The notes under the pieces: model-generated
Databases searched by the model: none
What the model saw: only the letters and a program-made list of their open reading frames with translations
Told to the model about the DNA's origin: nothing
In this document: positions 9,541 through 17,607 of the stretch, piece after piece
How positions within the stretch are numbered: position 1 is the first letter of the stretch
Layout: each line of letters begins with the position of its first letter
Program-made: the position numbers and the translations under genes
Source: Planctomycetaceae bacterium
GTDB taxonomy: Bacteria > Planctomycetota > Planctomycetia > Planctomycetales > Planctomycetaceae
Direction of reading: 5' to 3'
NCBI GenBank assembly: GCA_029259845.1
Contig: JAJDEI010000083.1
Span: forward strand, 1-64,000
DNA: 64,000 bases

Positions 9541-10707
9541 CTACCCCTCAAATGTCGTCTCTGTCGTGCTGCCGGTTGCCTGGGCGACCGAACTGTGGTC
9601 GCGGTAATGTTCGAGTTGGTCCTCATCCAGTTCCACGCCCAGCCCGGGTCCCTGCGGCACCCGTGCGGCAGCGGGGCCAATGTCCAGCGGGGTCTTGAGC
9701 AGATCGGCCTCGTGGTACAGCGGGCCGATGAAATCGCCCGGATAGCGCTCGCTGGCAATCGTCGGCAGGGCGGCTCCCAGATGCAGCATGGCCGCCGTCC
9801 CGATGCCCAGCTCCAGATTGCTGCCCATTGCACAAGGAAGTCCCGCCGCTTTGGCGGCATGCACGCATTCGACAGTCGCCTGGATGCCGCCGTTCTTGCC
9901 CGGATAAACACTGATGATGTCGGCCGCCCGTTGAGCCGTCAGCCGCCAGACATCGCCGGCGGTGAAGGCACTTTCGTCCGCCATGATCGGGATGTCGGTC
10001 CGCCGCCGCAGCGCGGCCAGTTCGGACGGATCGCCCGTTGAGATTGGCTGCTCGGCAAAGAGAATGCCGAACGGCCGCAGCCGCTGGAGCATTTGCGCCG
10101 CCTGCGGGACCGTCCAGCCGCAGTTGGCATCAACACTGATGGGGATGTCCGGTCCGGCGAGTTCGCGAATGGCACGCACTCGCTCAAGGTCCTGTGCCGG
10201 TTCGAGGCCGACTTTGACCTTCAGACACTTCGCTCCCGAATCGAGAAATGTCTTCGCCAGATTGACGGCGTTCGTCACTTCGATCGAACCGACGACCATC
10301 CGGATCGGCATCTCCTCTCGGACCTTGCCGCCCAGCAGTTGATAGACCGGCACCCCGACGGCCTTGCCGGACAGGTCCCACAGCGCCATTTCGACAGCCG
10401 CTTTGGTGAACGGATTGAGCCGAATCGTCGCTTCGACCTTCTGCCGCAACCGTGTGATCTGTGTGGGGTCTTCACCCACGAGCACCGGGGCAATCAACCC
10501 CTCGATAATCGCCACGCTGCCGAGACTGGTCTCTCCACTCCAACGGGGTGCAAGGGTCGCCTCACCCAGCCCCACGAGCCCGCCGTCGGTGTGAACGCGA
10601 ACAACGACGTACGGCGAGGTGGCATGCACCCCATGCGATGTCTTGGTCGTCATCTGCGGCTTGAGCGGCACATTGACCGGGACGGCTTCAACGCGGGTGA
10701 TCTTCAT
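9541..10707 (-). CDS. Enolase-superfamily enzyme (mandelate racemase/muconate lactonizing)
   Basis: 388 aa from ATG 10707 (MKITRVEAVPVNVPLK); an upstream TTG adds four residues. Conserved superfamily residues: KVKVG (the KxK base), SVDANCGW (first metal Asp), FAEQP (metal Glu), MADES (metal Asp) and the PGKNGG Lys on the seventh strand, which places it in the muconate-lactonizing/dipeptide-epimerase subgroup rather than the mandelate-racemase His-Asp subgroup. Such enzymes abstract a proton alpha to a carboxylate with Mg2+. Substrate cannot be assigned; cycloisomerase, N-acylamino-acid racemase and dipeptide epimerase are all possible. The surrounding sugar-acid genes would favour a carboxylate substrate. 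Confidence 0.85.
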   Translation of the reverse strand: MKITRVEAVPVNVPLKPQMTTKTSHGVHATSPYVVVRVHTDGGLVGLGEATLAPRWSGETSLGSVAIIEGLIAPVLVGEDPTQITRLRQKVEATIRLNPFTKAAVEMALWDLSGKAVGVPVYQLLGGKVREEMPIRMVVGSIEVTNAVNLAKTFLDSGAKCLKVKVGLEPAQDLERVRAIRELAGPDIPISVDANCGWTVPQAAQMLQRLRPFGILFAEQPISTGDPSELAALRRRTDIPIMADESAFTAGDVWRLTAQRAADIISVYPGKNGGIQATVECVHAAKAAGLPCAMGSNLELGIGTAAMLHLGAALPTIASERYPGDFIGPLYHEADLLKTPLDIGPAAARVPQGPGLGVELDEDQLEHYRDHSSVAQATGSTTETTFEG

Positions 10708-10737
10708 GGGTGCTGCCAAATCTTGATTGATTCATTT

Positions 10738-10890
10738 TCCTTGTTCCCATACTCCAGTTTGGGAACGCGGGGGCTATTGTTGGAGTTCAAGCTTTAGCTT
10801 GCTTCGCAGTCTCAAGGCTGAACTCCAACTCCAAGTTGATTCTTGTTCTCAAACAGGAGCTTGGGAAGGAGGAGGTTCCAGTTTGGGAAC
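10738..10890. repeat. Cluster of two intergenic repeat families
   Basis: A TTGGAGTTCAAGCTTTAGC element (10783-10825, closing arm AGGCTGAACTCCAAC) is flanked by CCAGTTTGGGAACGCG motifs (10751-10768 and near 10870-10890). It lies between two minus-strand genes; no gene is seen. Confidence 0.65.
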
Positions 10891-10907
10891 GCGGGACCTG
10901 CGACTGT

Positions 10908-11978
10908 CTATTTCCGGCGCAGTTTCCAGACGTCTGACTCCATGTTGTTGCCGGCGACCATCCACAGGGCTCCGTTGTGGACGAAGACACTGGCGGCATG
11001 CCGCGGCTTCCAGGGGGTGTCCGGCACCTCCTCCCAGTGCTCGCCATCCGTCGAATGCCAGACGTCTTTGCGGTTTCCGCCTTTGGCGTTGTACCCTTCC
11101 ATCACCCACAGCCGCTCGTCCCAGACGGCGACGTCGTGATACTGCCGGGCCGCCCAGGGGGCCGCCTCGACATGACGGGTCCAACTCACGCCGTCCGCCG
11201 AGCTCCAGACGTCGTTGTGGAATTTTCGCGAGGGCGTCTGCGGCGTATCGTAGGTGCCGCCGCCGAGAATCCAGATGCGGCCCCGAAAGACCGCACTCCC
11301 GCCGATCATGCCTCGGGCCGACCAACACGGTTCGACCGGCTTCACCTCCTGCCAGTCGATCCCGTTCTGAGTGGTCCACAGGTCGCGATAGAAGACCTCC
11401 TCGGATGTCTCTTTGGCGAACGCCGGCATGGTCTGCCCGCCGATAACCCAGATGCGGTCATCATGCACGACTGTGTAATGCAGCGCCCGCGGTCTCCACG
11501 GCACCGGCTGATCCCGATTGACGAATTCCCATGTACGGCCGTCGACGGAATTCCAGACGTCGTTCTGATAGCGCCCCTGATTGACATCGCCTCCCACGAT
11601 CCACATGCGGTCGCGGAACACGGCGTAACCGGCCGTGTGACGGCCTTCCCAGTCGGCAGTCGCATCGAAGGTGCTGTCCTTGAATGTGTTCGGCTTCACC
11701 AGCGTCCACTCGGCCCCCTCCGGCGAACTCCAGACTTCGTTGTTACAGATGCGGGGAAAGAACTCCCGCTGGGAGGCGCTCGGATTCCAGCCGCCGATGA
11801 ACCACATGCGACCGCGAAAGGAAAGCGCCCCCGCTCCATCGCGCGGAGCAAACGCCGCGTTCATCGTGACGTTGGCCCATTCGTACCGAGCCGGGTCATC
11901 GGCGGCAGCCGACGGTCGCTCTGTGACGAGCATCAAGAGCGCAACGAGAATGCCGCAGCCGCGAGCTGTGTTCGTCAT
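10908..11978 (-). CDS. Secreted kelch-repeat beta-propeller protein
   Basis: 356 aa from ATG 11978, which starts a signal peptide (MTNTARGCGILVALLMLV...SAAADD). The mature chain has regularly spaced propeller blades with kelch-type elements: FRGRMWFIGGW, FRDRMWIVGGDV, HDDRIWVIGGQT, FRGRIWILGGGT, WDERLWVMEGYN and FVHNGALWMVAGNN, alternating with NDVW(N/S)S(V/A)DG(R/V)xWxxV segments. This is a six- to seven-bladed propeller of the galactose-oxidase/YjhT type. N-acetylneuraminate mutarotase (NanM) has the same fold, and a sialidase lies 8 kb away, but a direct assignment is not justified. Probably periplasmic or cell-surface. Confidence 0.82.
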   Translation of the reverse strand: MTNTARGCGILVALLMLVTERPSAAADDPARYEWANVTMNAAFAPRDGAGALSFRGRMWFIGGWNPSASQREFFPRICNNEVWSSPEGAEWTLVKPNTFKDSTFDATADWEGRHTAGYAVFRDRMWIVGGDVNQGRYQNDVWNSVDGRTWEFVNRDQPVPWRPRALHYTVVHDDRIWVIGGQTMPAFAKETSEEVFYRDLWTTQNGIDWQEVKPVEPCWSARGMIGGSAVFRGRIWILGGGTYDTPQTPSRKFHNDVWSSADGVSWTRHVEAAPWAARQYHDVAVWDERLWVMEGYNAKGGNRKDVWHSTDGEHWEEVPDTPWKPRHAASVFVHNGALWMVAGNNMESDVWKLRRK

Positions 11979-12028
11979 GGCAATCAATCCTGTTCCTCGT
12001 GGGCGTGTGTTCCGGAAGGACGCGTTGT

Positions 12029-12225
12029 TGGAGTTCAAGCTTTAGCTTGCCTTCGCGTAACCGTTCACGGGCGGGCAACTCTCGCCCGGAATATCCGGGG
12101 CCAGGCACCTTTTTGGGCCGTTACGGACTCTGAGTCGGGCCCCGTTTCCAGCCGAAAAAGGTGCCTGGCCCCAACCTGTGAACGCTTACTGCTTCGCAGC
12201 CTAAAGGCTGAACTCCAACTTGACG
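12029..12225. repeat. Nested intergenic repeats upstream of the kelch gene
   Basis: The TTGGAGTTCAAGCTTTAGC family arm (12030-12048) pairs with AGGCTGAACTCCAACTT (12204-12220). Between them sits a perfect inverted pair, GGGGCCAGGCACCTTTT (12097-12113) and AAAAGGTGCCTGGCCCC (12156-12172). One element appears to be inserted inside another. Confidence 0.75.
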
Positions 12226-12244
12226 TTCTAGACTTCTCAGGGCA

Positions 12245-13141
12245 CTACGCATACTCCGGGAGAAAACGTTTCCAGTTTTCGTAGATGATATCGTGAATCA
12301 TCTCTTCGGGCACGCGGGGCAAGCGGGTGCCGTCGACGATGTCGTTGACTTTGTGTTGGCCGGCGATGACTTGAGCCGCCGTCGCGGAGGGGAAGTCCGA
12401 GCCGAAGATCAGTTTGTGTTCGACGCCGTACTCGATCGCCGTCATGAACGCCTGATAGTGCCGCAGCGGACGGTAATGCAGAGCAGAGATGTTCGCGTAC
12501 AGGTTGGGATGCTTGCGGATCAACACGACGCATTCGTCCTCCCAGGGATGCCCCATGTGGGCGATGACGATCCGCAGATCGGGACAGGCGATGGCGATGT
12601 CCTCCAGTTGAACCGGGTTCGCATACTTGAGCGGACCGGGACGGACGAACGACGTCCCCTGATGGATGTTGACCGGGATGCCGAGCGCCTCCGCCTTCTT
12701 GAACAGCGGTAAATGTTTCGGGTCCTGCGGATCCCAGCTCTGATAGATCGGCGAACACTTCAGCCCGCGCAAACCGAGATTGTTCACGTAATGTTCGAGC
12801 TGTTCGACGCAATCTTCATCGTTGGGGTCGACCGAACACCAGCCGATGAACTTGTCCGAGTGTGCGGCGACGAACTCAGCAATCAACTCCTGATCGGCAT
12901 TGATCCCGGTGAAGGGCGCCTTGATGCCGAACACGATCACCTTGTCGGCATCTGCGGTCGCTTCGAGCAACTGCTCCGGCTTCGAGTCGAACGCATTCGC
13001 CTCGTCGACGTCGGCCCCGGCGAAATAGACGTCATCGGAGAGCTTCATCTTGGCCCGTTTGGCTTCCCATGCAAACTCGACGAACTCGTCCGACAGATGA
13101 TCCGGATACCACATCAGGTTGGTGTGCGTGTCGAACAACAT
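12245..13141 (-). CDS. Amidohydrolase-superfamily protein (paralogue 1)
   Basis: 298 aa TIM-barrel hydrolase or decarboxylase of the amidohydrolase_2 type. It starts MLFDTHTNLMWYPDHL; the canonical metal HxH is here H-T-N, so the second histidine ligand is missing. Other landmarks are GLRGLKCSP, VNIHQGTSF (His on strand 5), IVIAHMGHPWEDE (His on strand 6) and LIFGSDFPSAT (Asp on strand 8). It is closely related to the plus-strand protein at 15329-16198, sharing YPDHLSDEF/YPDHFNDDF, ISALHYRPL/VSALHYRPF and the C-terminal layout. An MFS permease lies between the two. Substrate unknown; the lost ligand may indicate a mononuclear or altered metal site. Confidence 0.85.
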   Translation of the reverse strand: MLFDTHTNLMWYPDHLSDEFVEFAWEAKRAKMKLSDDVYFAGADVDEANAFDSKPEQLLEATADADKVIVFGIKAPFTGINADQELIAEFVAAHSDKFIGWCSVDPNDEDCVEQLEHYVNNLGLRGLKCSPIYQSWDPQDPKHLPLFKKAEALGIPVNIHQGTSFVRPGPLKYANPVQLEDIAIACPDLRIVIAHMGHPWEDECVVLIRKHPNLYANISALHYRPLRHYQAFMTAIEYGVEHKLIFGSDFPSATAAQVIAGQHKVNDIVDGTRLPRVPEEMIHDIIYENWKRFLPEYA

Positions 13142-13410
13142 GGCGTGTGTGACGTTGTTAATTGAGGCCAGGGTTGCTGTGAATGTCGAATGGCGAACTC
13201 AGAATGACGAAGGAATGACCGAATGACGAATGTCCGAAAAACGGCTCACGCTGCTCGTGCCGTGATCCCTCCCTTGTTCCCAAACCGGAGTTTGGGAACG
13301 AGGACGGCCACGTCGCAGGAGTGTTCGGCATTCGTGCTTCCTTCGACATTCGTCATTCCTTCGTGTTTCGGCTCGGCAGGAGCCTCGCCCTCCCGATCAC
13401 TTGTTGGTCT
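13142..13410. repeat. Intergenic repeats between amidohydrolase and MFS genes
   Basis: Contains ATGACGAA/TGTCGAATG-rich low-complexity stretches (13185-13230 and 13325-13365) around a TTCCCAAACCGGAGTTTGGGAA palindrome near 13273-13297, and GGCTCGGCAGGAGCCTCGCCCTCCCG near 13370-13396. No gene is seen. Confidence 0.55.
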
Positions 13411-14757
13411 TTATGAATCCACTCCCCGGTCGGGATTCACCGCCAGCCAACTCAAGGCCCCCACGAAATAGAAACCGGCGTGCAGGTAGATCACGTGATT
13501 CCAGTTTCCATCGGTTTCGCGAATCTGATCGAACCAGCTTCCCAAAACGACCGGCAGAATAACACCCGCCAGGCATCCGGCCATGTTCATGACGCCCATC
13601 GCCACGGCTGTGTTCCGTCCACCGACGTCGATCGTCGCGGCCCAGGCGGCAGGTAGTGCGAGGCCGGAGAACAACGCGCCGATCGCGATCACAGCCGCGA
13701 GCTGCGTCGCCGTCGACGTCCACGCGGAGGCCATCGTGATCAGCCCGCACAGCGTCATGGCGACAAACGCCGTGCCGCTGCGGCTGACCCACCGGCTGCC
13801 TGTCACACGCAACAGCCGATCGATGATCACACCTCCGGAGAGGCTGCCGACGACCACCGCCATCAACGGCAGACTGTTAAGCAGACCGGCCTTCGCTTTG
13901 GGGATGCCGTACACATACTCCAGAAACGCGAAGAACCACGTGACAAAAAACACGTACCCCGCGGACCGAAAAAACGACTGCACGCACAGCCCCCACAAGC
14001 TCACGCATTGCAACATGCGGAGCATCAGCGGGCGTTCGGAATTCTGAGAGGGAGCTGCTTCGTCAGAGAGCGTTGCTTCAGCAGGTGAAGCTGCGTGTGC
14101 AGAGGCGTCTGCCCGGCGGATCAAATCAAGCTCCGCCTGGTTGACCCGCCAATGATCCTGCGGGTCGGTCCGGAAAAACCACGAAAACGCGACGGCCCAT
14201 ACAATCGCCACCATCGAATAGGCGGCGAATATCTCCCGCCAGCCGAAGCCGCGCGCCAGCAGCCAGCCGGTCAGTCCCATTGTCGCGGCTCCGCCGAGCG
14301 ACATGGCCGCACCAATCCCGGCACTGCTCAGGCCACGATTGGGCAGCGGGATCCAGTCCTTCAGAATCTTTGCCGACAAGGGCGTCATCCCCGCTTGAAA
14401 AACGCCTAACAACAGCCGCGAGACCCACAGTGAAGTCAGTAGCGACGCCGCCGCCGTCCACAAATTGCACAGCGACCAACAGACGCTAAGGATCGCAAAC
14501 GCGGCTCGCGTTCCCAAGCGATTCCCCAGCCATCCGCCCGGAACCTGAAACAAAAAATACCCGATCATGAACGCACTCATGAGTTGCCCCATCTGCGCGT
14601 TGTCGAAACCGAGGTCCTGCTGCATCGTCGTGTTGGCTGCCGAGAGGCAGTACCGCGTCAGATAGGCGCTCGCTGCCGCAAACGCCACGAGCCCTAACAC
14701 GACCCAACGAACATTGGTCGGCGGGGACGGGGCGAGTTCGGTAGGGTGTTGATGCAT
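13411..14757 (-). CDS. MFS permease, anion:cation symporter (ACS) type
   Basis: 448 aa from ATG 14757. Twelve predicted membrane segments, with the family signature after TM2 (GGWLGNRLGTRAAF) and TRYCLSAANTTMQQDLGFDNAQMG in TM1-TM2, the typical start of ACS permeases for hexuronates, glucarate, galactonate and phthalate. A hydrophilic loop with Ala/Glu/Ser-rich sequence separates the two six-helix halves. It probably imports an organic anion with protons. It sits between two paralogous amidohydrolases, which makes a transported carboxylate or lactone substrate for them plausible. Its 5' leader contains one copy of a 104-bp repeat (14780-14883). Confidence 0.88.
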   Translation of the reverse strand: MHQHPTELAPSPPTNVRWVVLGLVAFAAASAYLTRYCLSAANTTMQQDLGFDNAQMGQLMSAFMIGYFLFQVPGGWLGNRLGTRAAFAILSVCWSLCNLWTAAASLLTSLWVSRLLLGVFQAGMTPLSAKILKDWIPLPNRGLSSAGIGAAMSLGGAATMGLTGWLLARGFGWREIFAAYSMVAIVWAVAFSWFFRTDPQDHWRVNQAELDLIRRADASAHAASPAEATLSDEAAPSQNSERPLMLRMLQCVSLWGLCVQSFFRSAGYVFFVTWFFAFLEYVYGIPKAKAGLLNSLPLMAVVVGSLSGGVIIDRLLRVTGSRWVSRSGTAFVAMTLCGLITMASAWTSTATQLAAVIAIGALFSGLALPAAWAATIDVGGRNTAVAMGVMNMAGCLAGVILPVVLGSWFDQIRETDGNWNHVIYLHAGFYFVGALSWLAVNPDRGVDS

Positions 14758-15328
14758 GGCAGACTTCCTCGCCCTTGGCATTGCCTCCGGGCGAACAGGA
14801 ACCATGGATTGGCGTTAGCCCGGAGCCAACGGCGACCGCCGACGTTGGTGAGACGCCCCAATTTCAACAAGACGTTTGCCCTGTCCGAAACAAGTGCCGT
14901 CCTTGCCGGGCGCGACGGATTGTTGTCTCATACTCAGTCGTTCTCAGTTGACACAATGACGATGACTTTCCGTCACGCGAATACGCCGAAGGCGTTTCCC
15001 AACGCAGCCCGGGGTCAGCGGCTTAGCCGCGCCACCCTGGGAAACGAGGGACGACAGCCGCTCGAACCCTGCAAGGGTTCCACAACACGAACGCTCGCTG
15101 TTTTCCGGCGAATTGACGATTGTTCAACCCTTTCAGGGTTGTGAATTCTTTTTCGTTGGTCCCCCCGCAGGGTGCGCTCACTTCGTTCGCGACCCTGGGC
15201 TTTGATGTGAAACGCCTTCGGCGTAAAGAGCTTGCGTCACATGATATTTGACAGCCAAACTTGGAAGTACTGATACTCGAAACCGCTGATTTTACACGTT
15301 TTCGTGCCCGAATGCCCCTGAGGCCAAA
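14758..15328. other. Intergenic region between divergent MFS and amidohydrolase genes
   Basis: Besides the 104-bp repeat it contains CGCCGAAGGCGTTTC (14989-15000) mirrored by AACGCCTTCGGCG (15210-15222), AACCCTGCAAGGGTT (15065-15079) and CAACCCTTTCAGGGTTG (15124-15140), and a GCCCGGGGTCAGCGGC...CACCCTGGG motif near 15006-15050. All are palindromic repeats of intergenic type. No coding potential was found. Confidence 0.6.
14780..14883. repeat. 104-bp intergenic repeat, copy A
   Basis: Runs from ATTGCCTCCGGGCGAACAGG to ACGTTTGCCCTG. A second direct copy of equal length at 16275-16378 differs at about a dozen positions. Each has internal arms TCCGGGCGAAC/GTT(AG/CA)CCCGGA. Confidence 0.8.
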
Positions 15329-16198
15329 ATGATTGTCGACGTGCACAGCCATGCGTGGCGTTACCCTGACCACTTCAACGACGACTTTCAGCAGCAGGCC
15401 CGTCGCGCGCGGGCCGGTGCCGACGTCGACTTGACGGTCCGCTACGACGAGTACCTCGCTGGGGCGACACAGGCGGACCGCACGATCGTCTTCGGCGGCA
15501 AGGCACGACTGAGCGGCCTGTGGGTCGACGACCGGTACGTTGCCGATTACGTAGCGGCTCATCCGGACAAACTGGTCGGGTTTCTTTCACTCGACCCGAC
15601 CCAGGAGGGGTGGCAAACGGAAATGCGCGACGGGCACGAGCGGCTCGGACTGCGGGGCATCAAACTGATGTCAATGTACGCCGGGTTTCAGCCGGATGAC
15701 GAACGGCTCGATCCGCTGTGGAGTTACGCGACCACGCACGCGCTCCCCGTGCTGCTGCACACGGGGACGACCTTCATCGCCCAGGCACCGCTCGACTGCA
15801 CGCTGCCGCGGCATCTGGACCGCGTCGCCATCCGCTACCCGGACGTGACGATCATCATGGCCCACCTCGCCCATCCGTACGAACCGGAGTGCGTCGCTGT
15901 GATCCGCAAACATCACCACGTGTATGCCGACGTCAGTGCGCTGCACTACCGGCCGTTCCAGTTGTATCACAGCCTGATGCTCGTTCAGGAGTACGGCGTG
16001 TGGGACAAGCTGCTGTTCGGCAGCGATTACCCGTTCACCACCGTCGACGCGTCGATCGACGGTCTGCGCCAACTCAACGACCAACTCAACGGCACCGCAC
16101 TCCCCCGTCTCGATGCCGCCGCCATCGAGGCGCTGATCCACCGTGACAGCCTGTCGTTGCTGGGGCTGGCCGCGGAGGCACAGACCGACATGCTCTGA
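15329..16198 (+). CDS. Amidohydrolase-superfamily protein (paralogue 2)
   Basis: 289 aa. Starts MIVDVHSHAWRYPDHF, with the intact HxH metal motif on strand 1. It retains GLRGIKLMS, VLLHTGTTF, IIMAHLAHPYEPE and LLFGSDYPFTT, the His/His/Asp ligands of strands 5, 6 and 8. The amidohydrolase_2 group includes 2-pyrone-4,6-dicarboxylate and L-fuconolactone hydrolases and several decarboxylases. It is a paralogue of 12245-13141 in the opposite orientation; the pair brackets an organic-anion permease. Unlike its paralogue it keeps all visible metal ligands, so it is the better candidate for the active enzyme. Reaction not assignable by sequence alone. Confidence 0.85.
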   Translation: MIVDVHSHAWRYPDHFNDDFQQQARRARAGADVDLTVRYDEYLAGATQADRTIVFGGKARLSGLWVDDRYVADYVAAHPDKLVGFLSLDPTQEGWQTEMRDGHERLGLRGIKLMSMYAGFQPDDERLDPLWSYATTHALPVLLHTGTTFIAQAPLDCTLPRHLDRVAIRYPDVTIIMAHLAHPYEPECVAVIRKHHHVYADVSALHYRPFQLYHSLMLVQEYGVWDKLLFGSDYPFTTVDASIDGLRQLNDQLNGTALPRLDAAAIEALIHRDSLSLLGLAAEAQTDML

Positions 16199-16592
16199 GG
16201 CGAGCCGCTCAACGCGCAGCTTCAGGGCAAACGTTTTTTCGTATTGGCGCAATTGCCGGCGGTTCGCCGTCAGAGTTGCCTCCGGGCGAACAGGGATCAT
16301 GGATTGGCGTTCACCCGGAGCCAACGGCGACGGCCGACGTCGGTGCGACGCCCCGACTTCAACAAAACGTTGGCCCTGCCCGCAGGTTCCGCGAGCCTGA
16401 AACAACAGCGTTCGCCTGCTACACTCGGTCACGACGACACCGTCTCTCCGTCAGCCACGAGACGGTCCTCCGAATACCGCTGACGCAAGCGTCGGCGGTT
16501 TGGTTCCCTCACACGGTTTCGTTCTCTCACACAGTCGATCAACACGGACTCGTCCCGTCCGGCATCAGTCACTGATCATTGGAGTTTCTGAC
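16199..16592. other. Intergenic region with repeat copy B
   Basis: Contains the second 104-bp repeat copy (16275-16378), preceded by a partly similar GCAATTGCCGGCGGTTCGCCGTCAG stretch. TTCCCTCACACGGTTTCG/TTCTCTCACACAGTCG near-repeats occur at 16503-16535. No gene is seen; the promoter of the downstream isomerase gene is expected here. Confidence 0.55.
16275..16378. repeat. 104-bp intergenic repeat, copy B
   Basis: Direct copy of 14780-14883, from GTTGCCTCCGGGCGAACAGG to ACGTTGGCCCTG, about 88% identical by eye. The two copies flank the plus-strand amidohydrolase gene. Confidence 0.8.
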
Positions 16593-17516
16593 ATGAACGC
16601 CCCGGTTACCCGTCGTCAGTTTTTCGCCTCCACCGGTGCCCTGGCAGCCGGATTTGCCGCAACCGGAATCGTCGGCCAGCGGGCCGTCGCTGCGGAAAAG
16701 CAGCCGCCGTACCGGATCTCGCTGGCGGAATGGTCGCTACATCGGGGGCTGTTCGCCGGCAAACTCGACCATCTGGACTTCGCGAAGATTGCCCGCGAAG
16801 AGTTTGGCATCGACGCGATTGAGTATGTCAACCAGTTCTTCAAAGACAACGTGGCCGACCCGAAGTATCTTGCCGCCATAAAGCAGCGGGGCGAGGATCA
16901 TGGGGTGAAGAGCCTGCTGATCATGGTCGACGGCGAAGGCAAGCTGGGCGATGCGGACGAAGGCCAGCGCCGCCAGGCAATCGAGAACCACCGCAAATGG
17001 GTCGAGGCCGCCAGGTTTCTTGGCTGTCACTCCATCCGAGTGAACGCGGCCAGTAGCGGCAGCGATCAGGAACAGCAGGAGCGTGCGGCTGACGGACTGC
17101 GTCGCTTGACCGAGCTCGCCGCGCCGTATGGGATTTCGGTCATCGTCGAGAATCATGGCGGCCTCTCGTCGAACGGCGAATGGCTGGCCGGCGTGATGAA
17201 GAAGGTCGATCATCCCAACTGCGGCACACTTCCCGACTTTGGGAACTTCCGCACCGCACCGGGCGAATGGTACGACCGGTACAAGGGGGTTGAGCAGCTC
17301 ATGCCGTATGCGAAAGCGGTGAGTGCCAAGTCGCATTTCTTCGCCGATGGCCGCGAAGTGTACACCGACTATCACCGCATGATGAAAATCGTCGTCGACG
17401 CCGGGTACCACGGATATGTGGGCATCGAATGGGAAGGCCGCACGCCGGACGAATTCGCGGGCATCCGCCTGACGAAACAACTCCTGGAAACCGTCCGGGA
17501 CGAGTTGTCAGCATGA
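16593..17516 (+). CDS. Tat-exported TIM-barrel sugar isomerase/epimerase
   Basis: 307 aa from ATG 16593, preceded by GGAG at 16581. The N-terminus carries a twin-arginine signal ([21 protein letters not shown]...AVAAEK). The mature chain is an AP-endonuclease-2/xylose-isomerase-like barrel: [60 protein letters not shown] and VGIEWEGR supply the Glu/His/Asp metal ligands of the family. Planctomycetes encode many such exported proteins. Sugar or inositol isomerisation is inferred; the substrate is unknown. Confidence 0.85.
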   Translation: MNAPVTRRQFFASTGALAAGFAATGIVGQRAVAAEKQPPYRISLAEWSLHRGLFAGKLDHLDFAKIAREEFGIDAIEYVNQFFKDNVADPKYLAAIKQRGEDHGVKSLLIMVDGEGKLGDADEGQRRQAIENHRKWVEAARFLGCHSIRVNAASSGSDQEQQERAADGLRRLTELAAPYGISVIVENHGGLSSNGEWLAGVMKKVDHPNCGTLPDFGNFRTAPGEWYDRYKGVEQLMPYAKAVSAKSHFFADGREVYTDYHRMMKIVVDAGYHGYVGIEWEGRTPDEFAGIRLTKQLLETVRDELSA

Positions 17517-17607
17517 GTCGCTTCGGAGAGATGGGGACCAAGGTGCCAAAAGGTACGCGTTCCCAGGTCGGGGTCTTCCAACACAACCGAAACGGGCTCA
17601 CACCAGG

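Noticed and set aside
10908-11978. N-acetylneuraminate mutarotase (nanM) call for the kelch protein
   Set aside because: The fold fits, but no NanM-specific residues were identified and many planctomycete kelch proteins are unrelated in function.
14758-15328. CRISPR-like array of short palindromes
   Set aside because: The repeats are of different families with irregular spacing and no cas genes are present.
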